A stretch of 64,000 nucleotides of DNA, taken from Mesonia mobilis DSM 19841 (GTDB taxonomy: Bacteria > Bacteroidota > Bacteroidia > Flavobacteriales > Flavobacteriaceae). The stretch lies in the NCBI RefSeq assembly GCF_000423405.1, contig NZ_AUHX01000011.1:1-64000 (forward strand), given 5' to 3'. This document shows positions 44,165 through 54,194 of this stretch, piece by piece; within the stretch, counting starts at the first letter, position 1; every line of letters begins with the position of its first letter. The notes beneath the pieces are model-generated. The model searched no databases, was not told where the DNA came from, and saw only the letters and a program-made list of their open reading frames with translations. Position numbers and translations under genes: made by a program.

Positions 44165-45838
44165 TTAGAAAAATGTAGTTAAACTTAAATGAACTTTTGT
44201 GTTTCTAAATTCGAAATTTTGTTCATCTGTTTTTCCATTGGCGAAAATTAATTTTAATAATCCGCTGTTTGTTTCCAGTCCAATCCCGAACCCAAAACTA
44301 TATACGGTATTTTGTAAGTTTTGGTTTTTATTTTCTATTCTTCCGAAGTCAAAAATGCTATTTGCGTATAAATTTTGATCTAGTAGGTATCTATATTCTG
44401 TGTTGAAAAAGCTGAATAATTCACCAACTAAACTATTTTCTTGAAATCCTCTAAGTGTTTTGATTCCGCCGGTTCTGAATAATTCATTGTCTATGTAATT
44501 GTTTGAATTTATAAAACCGCTATGGTTGGCGATGTAGATGTGGTTCCTGTAATTTAGGCTGAAAATCTTCTCTGCATCAAGTTGAATTCGTTGTTGTTTA
44601 TTATTGGTTGAAGAGGTTTTTCTGTTTCCGGTTCCTAGGTTTATCGAGGCGTTGGTGTTGTATTGGAAAGTTTTGTATTGGCTTCTTTTTTGGTAACTTA
44701 ATTCAATATTCAAGAAAGAGGCCTCGTAGTCTTCATTGGTTTCGATTGTAGTGTTGTTGTCTTCTTGAAGGAAATTTGAGTTCTCGTATAAGTAAGATGT
44801 TTTGATGTTGATTTTCGGTGATACTTGATAGTTTAGTCCAATAGTTTGCTGGTTTGTAGTGAAAGTGGAGTCTTGGTTGGTGATGCTTATGGATGCTTCT
44901 GGACTTATCGGAGTGTTGAATAAAAAGGGGAGTTTGGCTTTAGCGAAAAAATAAGAAAATTCTTCTCCGTTATTTTTGTATTCAATGTTTAGTGATTCTC
45001 CGAAATTTAAATTATTGTTCAGGTTTACATTGATATAGCCATTGAGGGTTAGGTTATTGCTGTTTTCTTCATTTGAAAACCCTAAAAATCCGTCAAAGTT
45101 ATTGCTGTTTCTTTTTTCTAAATATAGATATAGGGTGGTTGAGTCTTTGGTGAAAAGAACTTCTGGTTCTCTAGTAGATCTTGCAAAATCGATTTCAGAA
45201 AGTTCATTCAGTTTTTTGTCAATTAGCTTTTTGTTGAAAGTTTTCCCGGTTTTTAAGTTTAAAAAGTTTTTAAGGTAGCTTTTGGGGAATTCTTCATATC
45301 CTTTAATAACGATTTTGTCGAGTGTTCGTTGCTGAGTTTTGTTAATTGTTAATATGGCTTTTGCTGTGTTTTGATTTAAAATGTTGATTTTTTTTAGCTG
45401 AAGGGAATTAAAAGGTTTTCCTTGATTGGCGATTTCTTCATTTAGTTTATTGAGGAAAGTTTCTATTTGATTGAAGGGGATTTTGAATAATTTTTTGTCT
45501 TTTAAGTATTCTGGTAATTCTTTTTGAATGGAGTCGGGAATATGAATTTGTAATCTTTCAATCCTGTTTTTAAAATTCACTATATATATATGTAATTTAT
45601 CATTTATTTTGTGTTGACTTTGGTAGTTTATAAATCCTAGTTTTTTTATTCTTTTATTGAATTCTGTTATTTCTTCTTGCAGGTCTTTTTGGTTGGTAAA
45701 ATTTTTCTCGTAACCGATTGAATCAATAATCTTATGGTTCGATTTTTTAAAACTTTCAATTTGAAGCTTGGTTTCCTGACCTTGGCAGAGATGAATTCCT
45801 AGTAAGAAAATAAATGTTATGTAGGCTCTAGCTTTAAT
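44165..45838 (-). CDS. Outer-membrane POTRA/BamA-TamA-like barrel protein with apparent ATT start
   Basis: The frame usually found here would begin at a GTG at 45578-45580 (471 residues) and would lack a signal. Reading the same frame upstream gives 86 more codons with no stop, starting KARAYITFIFLLGIHLCQGQ, a clear signal peptide, then a charged first domain. The only codons between the upstream stop (45857-45859) and this peptide that could initiate are ATT; I choose the ATT at 45836-45838 (557 residues). A POTRA-like segment (IVIKGYEEFPKSYLKNFLNLKTGKTFN) precedes a barrel with LRGFQENSLVGELFSFFNTEYRYLL, the BamA/TamA-type LRGF motif, and ends LSLTTFF. It is probably an outer-membrane insertion or export factor. 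Confidence 0.75.
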   Translation of the reverse strand: MKARAYITFIFLLGIHLCQGQETKLQIESFKKSNHKIIDSIGYEKNFTNQKDLQEEITEFNKRIKKLGFINYQSQHKINDKLHIYIVNFKNRIERLQIHIPDSIQKELPEYLKDKKLFKIPFNQIETFLNKLNEEIANQGKPFNSLQLKKINILNQNTAKAILTINKTQQRTLDKIVIKGYEEFPKSYLKNFLNLKTGKTFNKKLIDKKLNELSEIDFARSTREPEVLFTKDSTTLYLYLEKRNSNNFDGFLGFSNEENSNNLTLNGYINVNLNNNLNFGESLNIEYKNNGEEFSYFFAKAKLPFLFNTPISPEASISITNQDSTFTTNQQTIGLNYQVSPKINIKTSYLYENSNFLQEDNNTTIETNEDYEASFLNIELSYQKRSQYKTFQYNTNASINLGTGNRKTSSTNNKQQRIQLDAEKIFSLNYRNHIYIANHSGFINSNNYIDNELFRTGGIKTLRGFQENSLVGELFSFFNTEYRYLLDQNLYANSIFDFGRIENKNQNLQNTVYSFGFGIGLETNSGLLKLIFANGKTDEQNFEFRNTKVHLSLTTFF

Positions 45839-45944
45839 AATGAAATTAATAATGAATTATGGTTTTGGTGATGAACGAAAATAAATCTTTTGTAGTGTAG
45901 TTCCGTAGAAATTTTTAATCCTCTTGAAAATTAATGAATTATAA

Positions 45945-45975
45945 TTTGAATAGTAAAAATATATTTCTACATTTG
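45945..45975 (+). promoter_or_regulatory. Promoter of the str-S10-spc-alpha ribosomal cluster
   Basis: TTTG at 45945-45948 and TACATTTG at 45968-45975 are separated by 19 bases, an essentially perfect Bacteroidota promoter (TTTG / TAnnTTTG). It lies 55 bases before rpsL. A short hairpin CCCTA-AAAA-TAGGG follows at 45980-45993, near the expected 5' end of the mRNA. Confidence 0.85.
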
Positions 45976-46030
45976 CAAACCCTAAAAATAGGGTATATTT
46001 AAATTTAATTAATTAGTTGTAATAAATTTT

Positions 46031-46405
46031 ATGCCAACAATTTCACAATTAGTACGAAAAGGAAGAGCCAAAATAACTAAGAAGAGTAAATCGGCTGCTT
46101 TAGATTCGTGTCCTCAAAGAAGAGGGGTTTGTACGCGTGTTTATACTACTACGCCTAAAAAACCTAACTCTGCTATGCGTAAAGTAGCAAGGGTAAGGTT
46201 GACAAATGGTAAGGAAGTGAATGCTTACATCCCTGGCGAAGGTCACAATTTACAAGAGCACTCGATAGTATTAGTTAGAGGTGGAAGGGTAAAAGATTTG
46301 CCTGGTGTTAGATATCACATCGTTAGAGGTGCTTTAGATACCGCAGGTGTCGAAGGTAGAACTCAGCGTAGATCTAAGTATGGTGCAAAACGCCCTAAAA
46401 AGTAA
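46031..46405 (+). CDS. rpsL: Ribosomal protein S12
   Basis: S12 is a decoding-centre protein of the 30S subunit. The invariant [22 protein letters not shown] is present, with lysines K43 and K44 (E. coli K42 and K43), and K88 lies in GGRVKDLPG. These are the wild-type residues at the classical streptomycin-resistance positions, so this allele predicts normal sensitivity by this criterion. Its 124 residues are normal. It is first gene of the cluster, 55 bases after a strong promoter. Confidence 0.99.
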   Translation: MPTISQLVRKGRAKITKKSKSAALDSCPQRRGVCTRVYTTTPKKPNSAMRKVARVRLTNGKEVNAYIPGEGHNLQEHSIVLVRGGRVKDLPGVRYHIVRGALDTAGVEGRTQRRSKYGAKRPKK

Positions 46406-46429
46406 TTAAAGAACTTTTAAAAAGAAGAA

Positions 46430-46906
46430 ATGAGAAAAAGACAGGCTAAAAAAAGACCTCTTTTACCGGATCCAAAATTTAATGATCAGTTAGTGACGCG
46501 TTTCGTTAACATGATGATGTGGGACGGTAAGAAATCTATATCATTTAAGATTTTTTATGATGCTATGGATATCGTTGAGGAAAAAAAGCAAGACGAAGAA
46601 AAGACTGCGTTAGAAGTATGGAAAGATGCTTTATCTAATGTGATGCCGCACGTTGAAGTGAGAAGTAGAAGAGTGGGTGGTGCTACATTTCAGATTCCTA
46701 TGCAGATTAGACCAGATAGAAAAGTTTCAACAGCTATGAAATGGTTAATTTCTTTCGCTAGAAAAAGAAATGAAAAATCAATGGCTGCTAAATTAGCTGC
46801 AGAAGTATTAGCTGCTGCTAAAGAAGAAGGTGCTGCTGTTAAGAAGAGAGTTGATACTCACAGAATGGCAGAGGCAAACAAAGCATTCTCACATTTTAGA
46901 TTCTAA
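46430..46906 (+). CDS. rpsG: Ribosomal protein S7
   Basis: S7 starts assembly of the 30S head and contacts the E-site tRNA. Conserved blocks include [22 protein letters not shown] near the N-terminus, [30 protein letters not shown] and the ending [15 protein letters not shown]. Its 158 residues are normal. It lies 24 bases after rpsL and 5 before fusA. In E. coli S7 represses its own operon; no equivalent site was sought here. Confidence 0.99.
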   Translation: MRKRQAKKRPLLPDPKFNDQLVTRFVNMMMWDGKKSISFKIFYDAMDIVEEKKQDEEKTALEVWKDALSNVMPHVEVRSRRVGGATFQIPMQIRPDRKVSTAMKWLISFARKRNEKSMAAKLAAEVLAAAKEEGAAVKKRVDTHRMAEANKAFSHFRF

Positions 46907-46911
46907 AAATA

Positions 46912-49020
46912 ATGGCACAAAGAGATTTAAAATTTACAAGAAATATAGGTATTGCGGCTCATATTGATGCTGGTAAAACAACAACAACGGAGCGTATACT
47001 TTATTATACAGGTATTAGTCACAAGATAGGAGAGGTGCACGATGGTGCTGCTACTATGGACTGGATGGAGCAAGAGCAAGAAAGAGGTATTACAATTACT
47101 TCAGCTGCTACGCACTGTACTTGGCTTTATAGAGATCAAGAGTATACAGTGAATATTATTGATACTCCTGGTCACGTTGATTTTACTGTAGAAGTTGAGC
47201 GTTCTTTACGTGTGCTTGATGGGGTTGTTGCATTATTTAGTGCTGTAGATGGTGTTGAACCACAATCAGAAACAGTTTGGAGACAGGCTGATAAATATAG
47301 AGTACCTCGTTTAGGATTCGTTAATAAAATGGACCGTCAAGGTTCAGATTTCTTTAACGTATGTAATCAGGTTAAAGAAATGTTAGGTGGTAATCCTGTT
47401 CCTTTGCAAGTTCCAATCGGAGAAGAGATGGACTTTAAGGGTGTGGTTGATTTGATTTCAAAAAAAGCAATTATTTGGAATGATGATGATCATGGGATGA
47501 CTTACGAGGAAATTGAAATTCCTGCAGAGTTAGCAGATGATGTAGATATGTATAGAGCTCAGTTAGTAGAAGCTGTTGCTGAATATGATGAAGCTTTGAT
47601 GGAGAAATTCTTCGAAGACGAAAGTTCTATTACTGAAGATGAGATTATCGCTGCGCTTAGAGCTGCAACTATAGATATGTCTATCATCCCTATGATGTGT
47701 GGTTCTGCGTTTAAAAATAAAGGTGTTCAGGCAATGTTAGATGCAGTTATGCGTTACTTGCCTTCTCCTGTAGATGTAGATGCAATTGTTGGTACAAATC
47801 CAGATACTGGAGAAGAGGAATCTCGTAAGCCAAATGTAGATTCTCCATTCTCTGCATTAGCATTTAAAATTGCTACCGATCCTTTCGTTGGTCGTTTAGC
47901 ATTCTTCCGTACTTATTCAGGTACACTCGATGCTGGTTCTTACGTATTAAACGTTCGTTCTGGTAAAAAAGAGCGTATATCTAGAATGTATCAGATGCAC
48001 TCAAATAAACAAGAGCCGATCGATAAGATTGAAGCTGGAGATATTGGGGCTGCTGTTGGTTTTAAAGATATTAAAACCGGAGATACATTAACAGATTTAG
48101 ATCACCCGATCGTTTTAGAATCTATGACTTTCCCGGCGCCGGTAATTGGTATCGCGGTAGAGCCAAAGACTAAAGCAGATGTTGATAAAATGGGTATGGC
48201 TTTAGCTAAATTAGCTGAAGAAGATCCAACTTTCGTAGTGAAAACTGACGAAGTTTCTGGTCAAACTATTATTTCTGGTATGGGAGAATTACATATCGAA
48301 ATCTTAGTAGATCGTTTAAAGAGAGAATTTAAAGTAGAGGTTAACGAAGGTGAGCCTCAAGTTGAATACAAGGAAACAGTAACCAGAACTGCTCAGCATA
48401 GAGAAGTTTACAAAAAGCAATCTGGTGGACGTGGTAAGTTCGCAGATATCGTTTTTGAAATGGGACCTGTAGATGAAGATTTTGAAGGTAAGGGTCTTCA
48501 GTTTGTTGATGAGATTAAAGGTGGTAGAATTCCAAAAGAATTTATTCCTTCAGTTCAGAAAGGTTTCGAAGAAGCAATGAAGAACGGTCCATTGGCAGGT
48601 TTCCAAGTAGATACTTTAAAGGTAGTTTTAAAAGACGGATCTTTCCACCCGGTAGATTCAGATCAATTATCTTTCGAATTGGCTGCGAAAATGGGATTCA
48701 AGGCTGCTGCTAAAGCTGCAGGTGCGGTAATTCTTGAGCCAATTATGAAGAATGAAGTAGTAACTCCTGAGGAAAACATGGGAGATATCGTAGGTGACTT
48801 GAATAGAAGAAGAGGTCAAGTAAACAGTATGTCAGACAGATCTGGTGCTAAAGTAATTAAAGCTGAAGTGCCGTTATCTGAAATGTTTGGATACGTTACA
48901 ACATTAAGAACTTTATCTTCTGGTAGAGCAACATCAACTATGGAATTTTCTCACTATGCTGAAACTCCTTCTAATATTTCAGAAGAAGTAATTAAAGCAG
49001 CTAAAGGAGCAAACGATTAA
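46912..49020 (+). CDS. fusA: Elongation factor G
   Basis: EF-G is a GTPase that moves tRNA and mRNA through the ribosome. The G1 loop is [19 protein letters not shown], switch I has [13 protein letters not shown]3 is [12 protein letters not shown] and G4 is NKMD in [12 protein letters not shown]. Domains II-V follow to a total of 702 residues, including [11 protein letters not shown] and [13 protein letters not shown]. It sits between S7 and S10. The tuf gene that follows fusA in many bacteria is absent, as usual in Bacteroidota. Confidence 0.99.
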   Translation: MAQRDLKFTRNIGIAAHIDAGKTTTTERILYYTGISHKIGEVHDGAATMDWMEQEQERGITITSAATHCTWLYRDQEYTVNIIDTPGHVDFTVEVERSLRVLDGVVALFSAVDGVEPQSETVWRQADKYRVPRLGFVNKMDRQGSDFFNVCNQVKEMLGGNPVPLQVPIGEEMDFKGVVDLISKKAIIWNDDDHGMTYEEIEIPAELADDVDMYRAQLVEAVAEYDEALMEKFFEDESSITEDEIIAALRAATIDMSIIPMMCGSAFKNKGVQAMLDAVMRYLPSPVDVDAIVGTNPDTGEEESRKPNVDSPFSALAFKIATDPFVGRLAFFRTYSGTLDAGSYVLNVRSGKKERISRMYQMHSNKQEPIDKIEAGDIGAAVGFKDIKTGDTLTDLDHPIVLESMTFPAPVIGIAVEPKTKADVDKMGMALAKLAEEDPTFVVKTDEVSGQTIISGMGELHIEILVDRLKREFKVEVNEGEPQVEYKETVTRTAQHREVYKKQSGGRGKFADIVFEMGPVDEDFEGKGLQFVDEIKGGRIPKEFIPSVQKGFEEAMKNGPLAGFQVDTLKVVLKDGSFHPVDSDQLSFELAAKMGFKAAAKAAGAVILEPIMKNEVVTPEENMGDIVGDLNRRRGQVNSMSDRSGAKVIKAEVPLSEMFGYVTTLRTLSSGRATSTMEFSHYAETPSNISEEVIKAAKGAND

Positions 49021-49030
49021 AATTAGGAAA

Positions 49031-49336
49031 ATGAGTCAGAAAATTAGAATAAAATTAAAGTCTTACGATCATAATTTAGTAGATAAATCTGCTGAAAAGA
49101 TTGTGAAAACTGTAAAGACTACAGGAGCTGTGGTAACTGGTCCAATTCCATTACCAACTCATAAAAAGATTTTTACAGTACTTCGTTCTCCTCACGTAAA
49201 CAAAAAGTCTAGAGAGCAATTTCAATTAAGTTCTTATAAAAGATTACTTGATATTTATAGCTCTTCATCAAAGACAATTGATGCGTTGATGAAACTTGAA
49301 TTGCCAAGTGGAGTAGAAGTAGAGATTAAAGTGTAA
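49031..49336 (+). CDS. rpsJ: Ribosomal protein S10
   Basis: S10 is a 30S head protein and, in other bacteria, a partner of the NusB antitermination complex. Visible are [52 protein letters not shown] and the ending [11 protein letters not shown]. Its 101 residues are normal. It follows fusA by 10 bases. A long gap (134 bases) with two hairpins separates it from rplC, unlike the tight spacing elsewhere in the cluster. Confidence 0.99.
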   Translation: MSQKIRIKLKSYDHNLVDKSAEKIVKTVKTTGAVVTGPIPLPTHKKIFTVLRSPHVNKKSREQFQLSSYKRLLDIYSSSSKTIDALMKLELPSGVEVEIKV

Positions 49337-49341
49337 TCTTA

Positions 49342-49444
49342 TTTCTGAGAATATTCTCAGAAAACATGTCCTAAGCTGCGAGCGAAGGAAAAACGGAAAA
49401 TTATATTCAGGGCTTGAATGTATTTTCTTGCCCTGAAATTTTTT
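49342..49444 (+). promoter_or_regulatory. Candidate ribosomal-protein attenuator between rpsJ and rplC
   Basis: A perfect 22-base palindrome (49342-49363) is followed by an unpaired purine-rich stretch. A hairpin TTCAGGGC (49406-49413) with GCCCTGAA (49430-49437) then leads directly into ATTTTTT (49438-49444), the shape of an intrinsic terminator. Because it lies inside the cluster, it must be partly read through. L3 and L4 are encoded just after it, and in other bacteria L4 controls the S10 operon, so an attenuation switch is a fair inference. Confidence 0.55.
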
Positions 49445-49470
49445 AAATAAATCATTAATTAATAATTATT

Positions 49471-50088
49471 ATGTCTGGGTTAATAGGAAAAAAAATCGGT
49501 ATGACCAGCATTTTCGACGAGAACGGGAAAAACATCCCTTGTACCGTTATTCAAGCTGGGCCATGCGTAGTTACCCAAGTCAGAACCAAAGAGGTTGACG
49601 GGTATGAAGCAATTCAACTTGGTTTCGATGACAAGACAGACAAGAGTACTACAAGTGCAGAAAAAGGTCACTTTAAAAAAGCTGGTACTGTTGCTAAACG
49701 TCGCGTTGTTGAATTTCAAGGGTTTAAAGAAGAATTGAAATTAGGTGACGAAGTTACTGCAGAGCATTTTCAAGAAGGAGAATTTGTAGATGTTTCAGGT
49801 ACTTCTAAAGGTAAAGGTTTTCAAGGGGTTGTTAAAAGACACGGCTTTGGTGGTGTTGGACAACAAACTCACGGTCAACATAACCGTTTAAGAGCGCCTG
49901 GTTCGATTGGTGCGGCATCTTATCCTGCAAGAGTATTCAAAGGAATGCGTATGGCAGGTCAAATGGGTGGCGATAAAGTTAAAGTACAAAACCTTAAAGT
50001 GTTAAAAGTAGTTGCAGATAAGAATCTACTTGTGGTAAAAGGATGTGTTCCTGGCCATAAAAACGCTTATGTAATCATTCAGAAGTAA
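49471..50088 (+). CDS. rplC: Ribosomal protein L3
   Basis: L3 is an early 50S assembly protein near the peptidyl transferase centre. It opens with [19 protein letters not shown] and contains [21 protein letters not shown], the loop carrying the methylated glutamine in E. coli, then [16 protein letters not shown]. Its 205 residues are normal. It lies 27 bases after the terminator-like hairpin and overlaps rplD by one base. Confidence 0.99.
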   Translation: MSGLIGKKIGMTSIFDENGKNIPCTVIQAGPCVVTQVRTKEVDGYEAIQLGFDDKTDKSTTSAEKGHFKKAGTVAKRRVVEFQGFKEELKLGDEVTAEHFQEGEFVDVSGTSKGKGFQGVVKRHGFGGVGQQTHGQHNRLRAPGSIGAASYPARVFKGMRMAGQMGGDKVKVQNLKVLKVVADKNLLVVKGCVPGHKNAYVIIQK

Positions 50089-50717
50089 TGGAAGTAGCAG
50101 TATTAGATATTAAAGGAAAAGAAACAGGTAGAAAGGTTACTCTTTCTGATGCTGTTTTTGGTGTAGAGCCTAATGAGCATGCTATTTATTTAGATGTTAA
50201 GCAATACTTGGCTAACCAACGTCAAGGTACGCATAAAGCTAAAGAACGTGCAGAGATTACTGGAAGTACCCGTAAGATTAAAAAACAAAAAGGTACAGGT
50301 ACTGCGCGTGCAGGTAGTATAAAGTCTCCTATCTTCAAAGGTGGAGGTAGAGTATTTGGTCCAAGACCAAGAAACTACGGTTTCAAATTAAACAAGAGTT
50401 TAAAGAAACTTGCAAGAAAATCTGCATTAAGTCAGAAAGCAAAAAACAATGAAGTTTTAGTTGTTGAGAATTTAGAATTTGATTCAGCAAAAACAAAAAA
50501 TTTCATTTCATTATTGCAAGGTCTTGGTATTGAGGGGAAAAAATCATTATTTGTGTTGTCAGAGTCAAATAATAATGTATATTTGTCCTCACGTAATTTG
50601 AAGGCTGCTGAAGTCGTAACTGCTTCAGAATTAAATACTTACAAAATATTATATTCAAATAATATTGTGTTTGTTGAAGGGTCTTTAGAAGGAGTAGAGT
50701 CGAATTTGAGTAAATAA
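50088..50717 (+). CDS. rplD: Ribosomal protein L4
   Basis: L4 is a 50S protein lining the exit tunnel and the autoregulator of the S10 operon in E. coli. The tunnel loop [26 protein letters not shown] is intact, followed by [19 protein letters not shown]. Its 209 residues are normal. The start codon shares one base with the rplC stop. It could act on the attenuator-like element between rpsJ and rplC. Confidence 0.99.
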   Translation: MEVAVLDIKGKETGRKVTLSDAVFGVEPNEHAIYLDVKQYLANQRQGTHKAKERAEITGSTRKIKKQKGTGTARAGSIKSPIFKGGGRVFGPRPRNYGFKLNKSLKKLARKSALSQKAKNNEVLVVENLEFDSAKTKNFISLLQGLGIEGKKSLFVLSESNNNVYLSSRNLKAAEVVTASELNTYKILYSNNIVFVEGSLEGVESNLSK

Positions 50718-50722
50718 ACGTT

Positions 50723-51013
50723 ATGAGTATCTTAATAAAACCTATTATTACTGAAAAAGCTACGAACGATAGTGAGATGAATAATCGTTTCGCGTTTGTG
50801 GTTAATAATAAGGCGAACAAGATTGAAATTAAAGACGCAGTAGAGTCTGCTTATGGCGTTTCAGTAGAAAAAGTTCGCACTATGAATGTTCGTCCAGATC
50901 GCAGAACTCGTTACACGAAAACTGGGATCGTAACTGGTAAAACAAATGCTTATAAGAAAGCAATTGTACAGTTGGCGGAAGGTGAAACAATTGATTTATA
51001 TGCTAATCTTTAA
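50723..51013 (+). CDS. rplW: Ribosomal protein L23
   Basis: L23 sits at the tunnel exit, where signal recognition particle and trigger factor dock. It has the usual LIKPIITEKATNDSEMNNRFAF start, then NKIEIKDAVESAYGVSVEKVRTMNV and TGKTNAYKKAIVQLAEGETI. Its 96 residues are normal. It follows rplD by 5 bases and precedes rplB by 9. Confidence 0.99.
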   Translation: MSILIKPIITEKATNDSEMNNRFAFVVNNKANKIEIKDAVESAYGVSVEKVRTMNVRPDRRTRYTKTGIVTGKTNAYKKAIVQLAEGETIDLYANL

Positions 51014-51022
51014 GATTAAAAA

Positions 51023-51850
51023 ATGTCTGTAAGAAAATTAAAACCAATCACACCTGGTCAGCGTTTTAGAGTTGTTAATGGTTATGACGCTATTACAACT
51101 GATAAGCCGGAGAAGAGTTTATTGGCTCCGAAAAAAAGATCTGGTGGTAGAAACAGTCAGGGAAAAATGACCATGCGCTATTTAGGTGGTGGTCATAAAA
51201 AGCGTTACCGTATTATCGACTTTAAAAGAGATAAGCAGGGAGTTCCTGGAACGGTAGCGACTATTGAGTATGATCCAAACCGTACCGCTTTTATCGCATT
51301 ATTAAATTACCAAGATGGTGAGAAAAGATATGTGATTGCGCAAAATGGTTTACAAGTAGGTCAAAATTTAGTTTCTGGAAAGTCAGATGTGGCTACAGAA
51401 ATTGGTAACGCAATGCCTTTGTCGCAGATACCTTTAGGTACTGTTATTTCTTGTATTGAATTACGTCCTGGTCAAGGAGCTGTAATGGCTCGTAGTGCTG
51501 GTGCTTTTGCTCAGTTAATGGCGAGAGAAGGTAAGTATGCTACAATTAAACTTCCTTCTGGTGAAGTTAGAATGATTTTAGCAGATTGTATGGCTACTAT
51601 TGGAGCAGTTTCTAATAGTGATCATCAGTTGTTAGTTTCTGGTAAAGCTGGTAGAAAACGTTGGTTAGGTAGAAGACCTAGAACTAGACCAGTTGTAATG
51701 AACCCAGTAGATCACCCAATGGGTGGTGGTGAAGGTCGTGCTTCTGGAGGTCATCCAAGATCTAGAAAAGGTCTTCCGGCTAAAGGATTTAGAACACGTT
51801 CTAAAACCAAATCGAGTAATAAGTATATTGTAGAACGTAGAAAGAAATAA
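51023..51850 (+). CDS. rplB: Ribosomal protein L2
   Basis: L2 binds 23S rRNA and supports peptide transfer. Conserved [30 protein letters not shown] and the terminal [21 protein letters not shown] are present; the histidine in VDHPMGG corresponds to the functionally important His229 of E. coli. Its 275 residues are normal. It is 6 bases before rpsS. Confidence 0.99.
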   Translation: MSVRKLKPITPGQRFRVVNGYDAITTDKPEKSLLAPKKRSGGRNSQGKMTMRYLGGGHKKRYRIIDFKRDKQGVPGTVATIEYDPNRTAFIALLNYQDGEKRYVIAQNGLQVGQNLVSGKSDVATEIGNAMPLSQIPLGTVISCIELRPGQGAVMARSAGAFAQLMAREGKYATIKLPSGEVRMILADCMATIGAVSNSDHQLLVSGKAGRKRWLGRRPRTRPVVMNPVDHPMGGGEGRASGGHPRSRKGLPAKGFRTRSKTKSSNKYIVERRKK

Positions 51851-51856
51851 TAAGAT

Positions 51857-52135
51857 ATGGCACGTTCATTAAAAAAAGGACCTTACGTTCACTATAAATT
51901 AGAGAAAAAAGTAGCTCAAAATGTAGAGTCTGGAAAGAAGACTGTGATCAAGACTTGGTCTCGCGCTTCGATGATTACTCCAGATTTTGTTGGGCAAACT
52001 ATCGGGGTGCATAACGGGAAACAGTTTGTTCCTGTTTATGTAACAGAGAATATGGTAGGTCATAAATTAGGAGAATTTTCACCAACTCGTTCTTTTAGAG
52101 GACACGCTGGTGCTAAAAATAAAGGTAAAAGATAA
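51857..52135 (+). CDS. rpsS: Ribosomal protein S19
   Basis: S19 is a 30S head protein forming a complex with S13. It opens [18 protein letters not shown] and contains [25 protein letters not shown] and [18 protein letters not shown]. Its 92 residues are normal. It lies 6 bases after rplB and 8 before rplV. Confidence 0.99.
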   Translation: MARSLKKGPYVHYKLEKKVAQNVESGKKTVIKTWSRASMITPDFVGQTIGVHNGKQFVPVYVTENMVGHKLGEFSPTRSFRGHAGAKNKGKR

Positions 52136-52143
52136 TTGAAGCT

Positions 52144-52551
52144 ATGGGAGTTCGTAAAAAAGAAAGAGCAGAGCAAATAAAAGAAGCTAAGAAGCAAGTG
52201 GCTTTTGCCAAGCTGAATAACTGCCCTACTTCACCAAGAAAAATGCGCTTAGTTGCAGATTTAGTTCGTGGTGAAGATGTAGAGAAAGCGCTTCAAATTC
52301 TTAAGTTTAATAATAAAGAAGCTTCTTTAAGACTAGAGAAATTACTTCTTTCTGCAATTGCTAACTGGCAAATGAAGAATGAAGATGCTAGCGTTGAAGA
52401 GGCAGAATTATTTGTTAAGGAAATCCGTGTAGATGGTGGTGCAATGTTGAAGAGACTAAGACCAGCTCCACAAGGAAGAGCACATAGGATAAGAAAAAGA
52501 TCTAACCATGTTACATTAGTGGTTGGGGCTAAAAATAATACACAAAGCTAA
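52144..52551 (+). CDS. rplV: Ribosomal protein L22
   Basis: L22 lines the exit tunnel with a long beta-hairpin and is a macrolide-resistance site. The conserved [19 protein letters not shown] and the tunnel hairpin [19 protein letters not shown] are present without an obvious deletion. Its 135 residues include a basic N-terminal lead longer than in E. coli. It is 8 bases before rpsC. Confidence 0.99.
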   Translation: MGVRKKERAEQIKEAKKQVAFAKLNNCPTSPRKMRLVADLVRGEDVEKALQILKFNNKEASLRLEKLLLSAIANWQMKNEDASVEEAELFVKEIRVDGGAMLKRLRPAPQGRAHRIRKRSNHVTLVVGAKNNTQS

Positions 52552-52559
52552 GAAGTAGT

Positions 52560-53279
52560 ATGGGACAGAAAACAAATCCAATCGGTAATAGACTTGGTAT
52601 CATTAGAGGATGGGAATCTAACTGGTACGGAGGTAACGACTACGGTGATAAATTAGCCGAAGACGATAAGATTAGAAAGTATATCCACGCACGTCTTTCT
52701 AAAGCTAGTGTATCGAGAGTAATTATTGAGCGTACGCTTAAACTTGTAACCGTTACTATCACTACTGCAAGACCTGGTATTATTATCGGTAAAGGCGGGC
52801 AAGAGGTAGACAAGTTAAAAGAAGAGCTTAAGAAAATTACAGGTAAAGAAGTTCAGGTTAATATTTTTGAAATTAAAAGACCTGAATTGGATGCTCATTT
52901 AGTAGGTGCAAGTGTTGCAAGACAGATAGAAAATAGAATTTCTTACCGTCGTGCAATCAAAATGGCAATTGCAGCTGCAATGCGTATGAATGCTGAAGGA
53001 ATTAAAATCCAGATTTCAGGTCGTTTAAACGGAGCTGAAATGGCGCGTTCAGAAGCTTATAAAGATGGTAGAATCCCCTTATCTACGTTTAGAGCTGATA
53101 TTGATTATGCTTTAGTTGAGGCACATACTACTTATGGTAGATTAGGTGTTAAAGTATGGATCATGAAAGGTGATGTTTACGGAAAAAGAGAATTATCTCC
53201 ACTAGTTGGTTTATCTAAAAAGCAAGGAGGGAAATCTGGATCTGGACGAGGTGGTAACAAATCACGTCGTAGAAAGTAA
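52560..53279 (+). CDS. rpsC: Ribosomal protein S3
   Basis: S3 is at the mRNA entry channel of the 30S subunit. It has the start [21 protein letters not shown], a KH domain with [18 protein letters not shown], and the C-terminal [22 protein letters not shown] and [16 protein letters not shown]. Its 239 residues end in a Gly/Arg-rich tail. It lies between rplV and rplP. Confidence 0.99.
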   Translation: MGQKTNPIGNRLGIIRGWESNWYGGNDYGDKLAEDDKIRKYIHARLSKASVSRVIIERTLKLVTVTITTARPGIIIGKGGQEVDKLKEELKKITGKEVQVNIFEIKRPELDAHLVGASVARQIENRISYRRAIKMAIAAAMRMNAEGIKIQISGRLNGAEMARSEAYKDGRIPLSTFRADIDYALVEAHTTYGRLGVKVWIMKGDVYGKRELSPLVGLSKKQGGKSGSGRGGNKSRRRK

Positions 53280-53297
53280 TTTTTTAAAGTAAGAGAA

Positions 53298-53717
53298 ATG
53301 TTACAGCCTAAAAGAACAAAATATAGAAAACAGCAAAAGGGACGTATGAAAGGTCTTGCTCAAAGAGGGCATAGATTATCAAACGGAACTTTTGGAATCA
53401 AATCTTTAGATTCAAGTTTTGTTACAGCGAGACAAATCGAAGCTGCTCGTATTGCTGCTACTCGTTATATGAAAAGGGAAGGATCAATCTGGATCAAAAT
53501 TTTCCCAGACAAGCCAATTACCAAAAAGCCTCTTGAGGTTCGTATGGGTAAAGGTAAAGGTAACGTAGAGTATTGGGCGGCAGTAGTGAAGCCGGGAAGA
53601 ATTCTTTTTGAGTTAGGTGGTGTGCCAATGGCAACTGCTAAAGAAGCGTTGCGTTTAGCAGCACAGAAACTTCCGGTGAGAACTAAGTTTATCGTTGCAA
53701 GGGATTATCAAGAATAA
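53298..53717 (+). CDS. rplP: Ribosomal protein L16
   Basis: L16 contacts the A-site tRNA elbow in the 50S subunit. It opens [20 protein letters not shown] and has [29 protein letters not shown]-like [23 protein letters not shown], and [15 protein letters not shown]. Its 139 residues are normal. It lies 18 bases after rpsC and 12 before the rpmC ATG. Confidence 0.99.
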   Translation: MLQPKRTKYRKQQKGRMKGLAQRGHRLSNGTFGIKSLDSSFVTARQIEAARIAATRYMKREGSIWIKIFPDKPITKKPLEVRMGKGKGNVEYWAAVVKPGRILFELGGVPMATAKEALRLAAQKLPVRTKFIVARDYQE

Positions 53718-53729
53718 TTTTTGAAAGTT

Positions 53730-53933
53730 ATGAAACAATCAGAAGTAGAAAAATTATCAGTAGCTGAATTACAAGATGAGTTAGCGAATACTAGAAAATC
53801 TTATACAGATTTAAGAATGGCTCACGTAATTACGCCTTTAGATAACCCGGCGCAGTTAAGAACTGTAAGAAGGACTATAGCGCGTTTAGCAACAGAATCG
53901 AGAAAAAGAGAATTGAATAATTCTGCTGAGTAA
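53730..53933 (+). CDS. rpmC: Ribosomal protein L29
   Basis: L29 is a small helical 50S protein at the tunnel exit beside L23. It reads [24 protein letters not shown], then [23 protein letters not shown] use the ATG at 53730 (67 residues), because the TTG at 53721 adds only three residues not expected in L29. rpsQ starts one base after its stop. Confidence 0.97.
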   Translation: MKQSEVEKLSVAELQDELANTRKSYTDLRMAHVITPLDNPAQLRTVRRTIARLATESRKRELNNSAE

Positions 53934-53934
53934 G

Positions 53935-54192
53935 ATGGAAAAAAGAAATTTAAGAAAAGAGCGTATAGGTGTAGTTACTAGTAACAAAATGGAGAAATCT
54001 ATTGTTGTTTCAGAAGTAAAGAAAATGAAGCACCCTATGTATGGTAAATTCGTATTAAAAACGAAAAAATACGTAGCACACGACGAGAAAAATGACTGCA
54101 ACGAAGGTGATACTGTAAAGATCATGGAAACACGACCTTTAAGTAAAACTAAAAGTTGGAGATTAGTAGAAATAATTGAAAGAGCGAAGTAA
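53935..54192 (+). CDS. rpsQ: Ribosomal protein S17
   Basis: S17 is an OB-fold 16S rRNA-binding protein. It has [43 protein letters not shown] and [24 protein letters not shown]. Its 85 residues are normal. It begins one base after the rpmC stop and ends 2 bases before rplN. Confidence 0.99.
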   Translation: MEKRNLRKERIGVVTSNKMEKSIVVSEVKKMKHPMYGKFVLKTKKYVAHDEKNDCNEGDTVKIMETRPLSKTKSWRLVEIIERAK

Positions 54193-54194
54193 TT

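Noticed and set aside
49021-49030. A missing or disrupted tuf gene after fusA
   Set aside because: fusA is followed directly by rpsJ, which is the usual Bacteroidota order, so nothing has been deleted.
50503-50820. A 105-residue open frame opposite rplD-rplW
   Set aside because: It overlaps two invariant ribosomal genes on the opposite strand and has no recognisable features.
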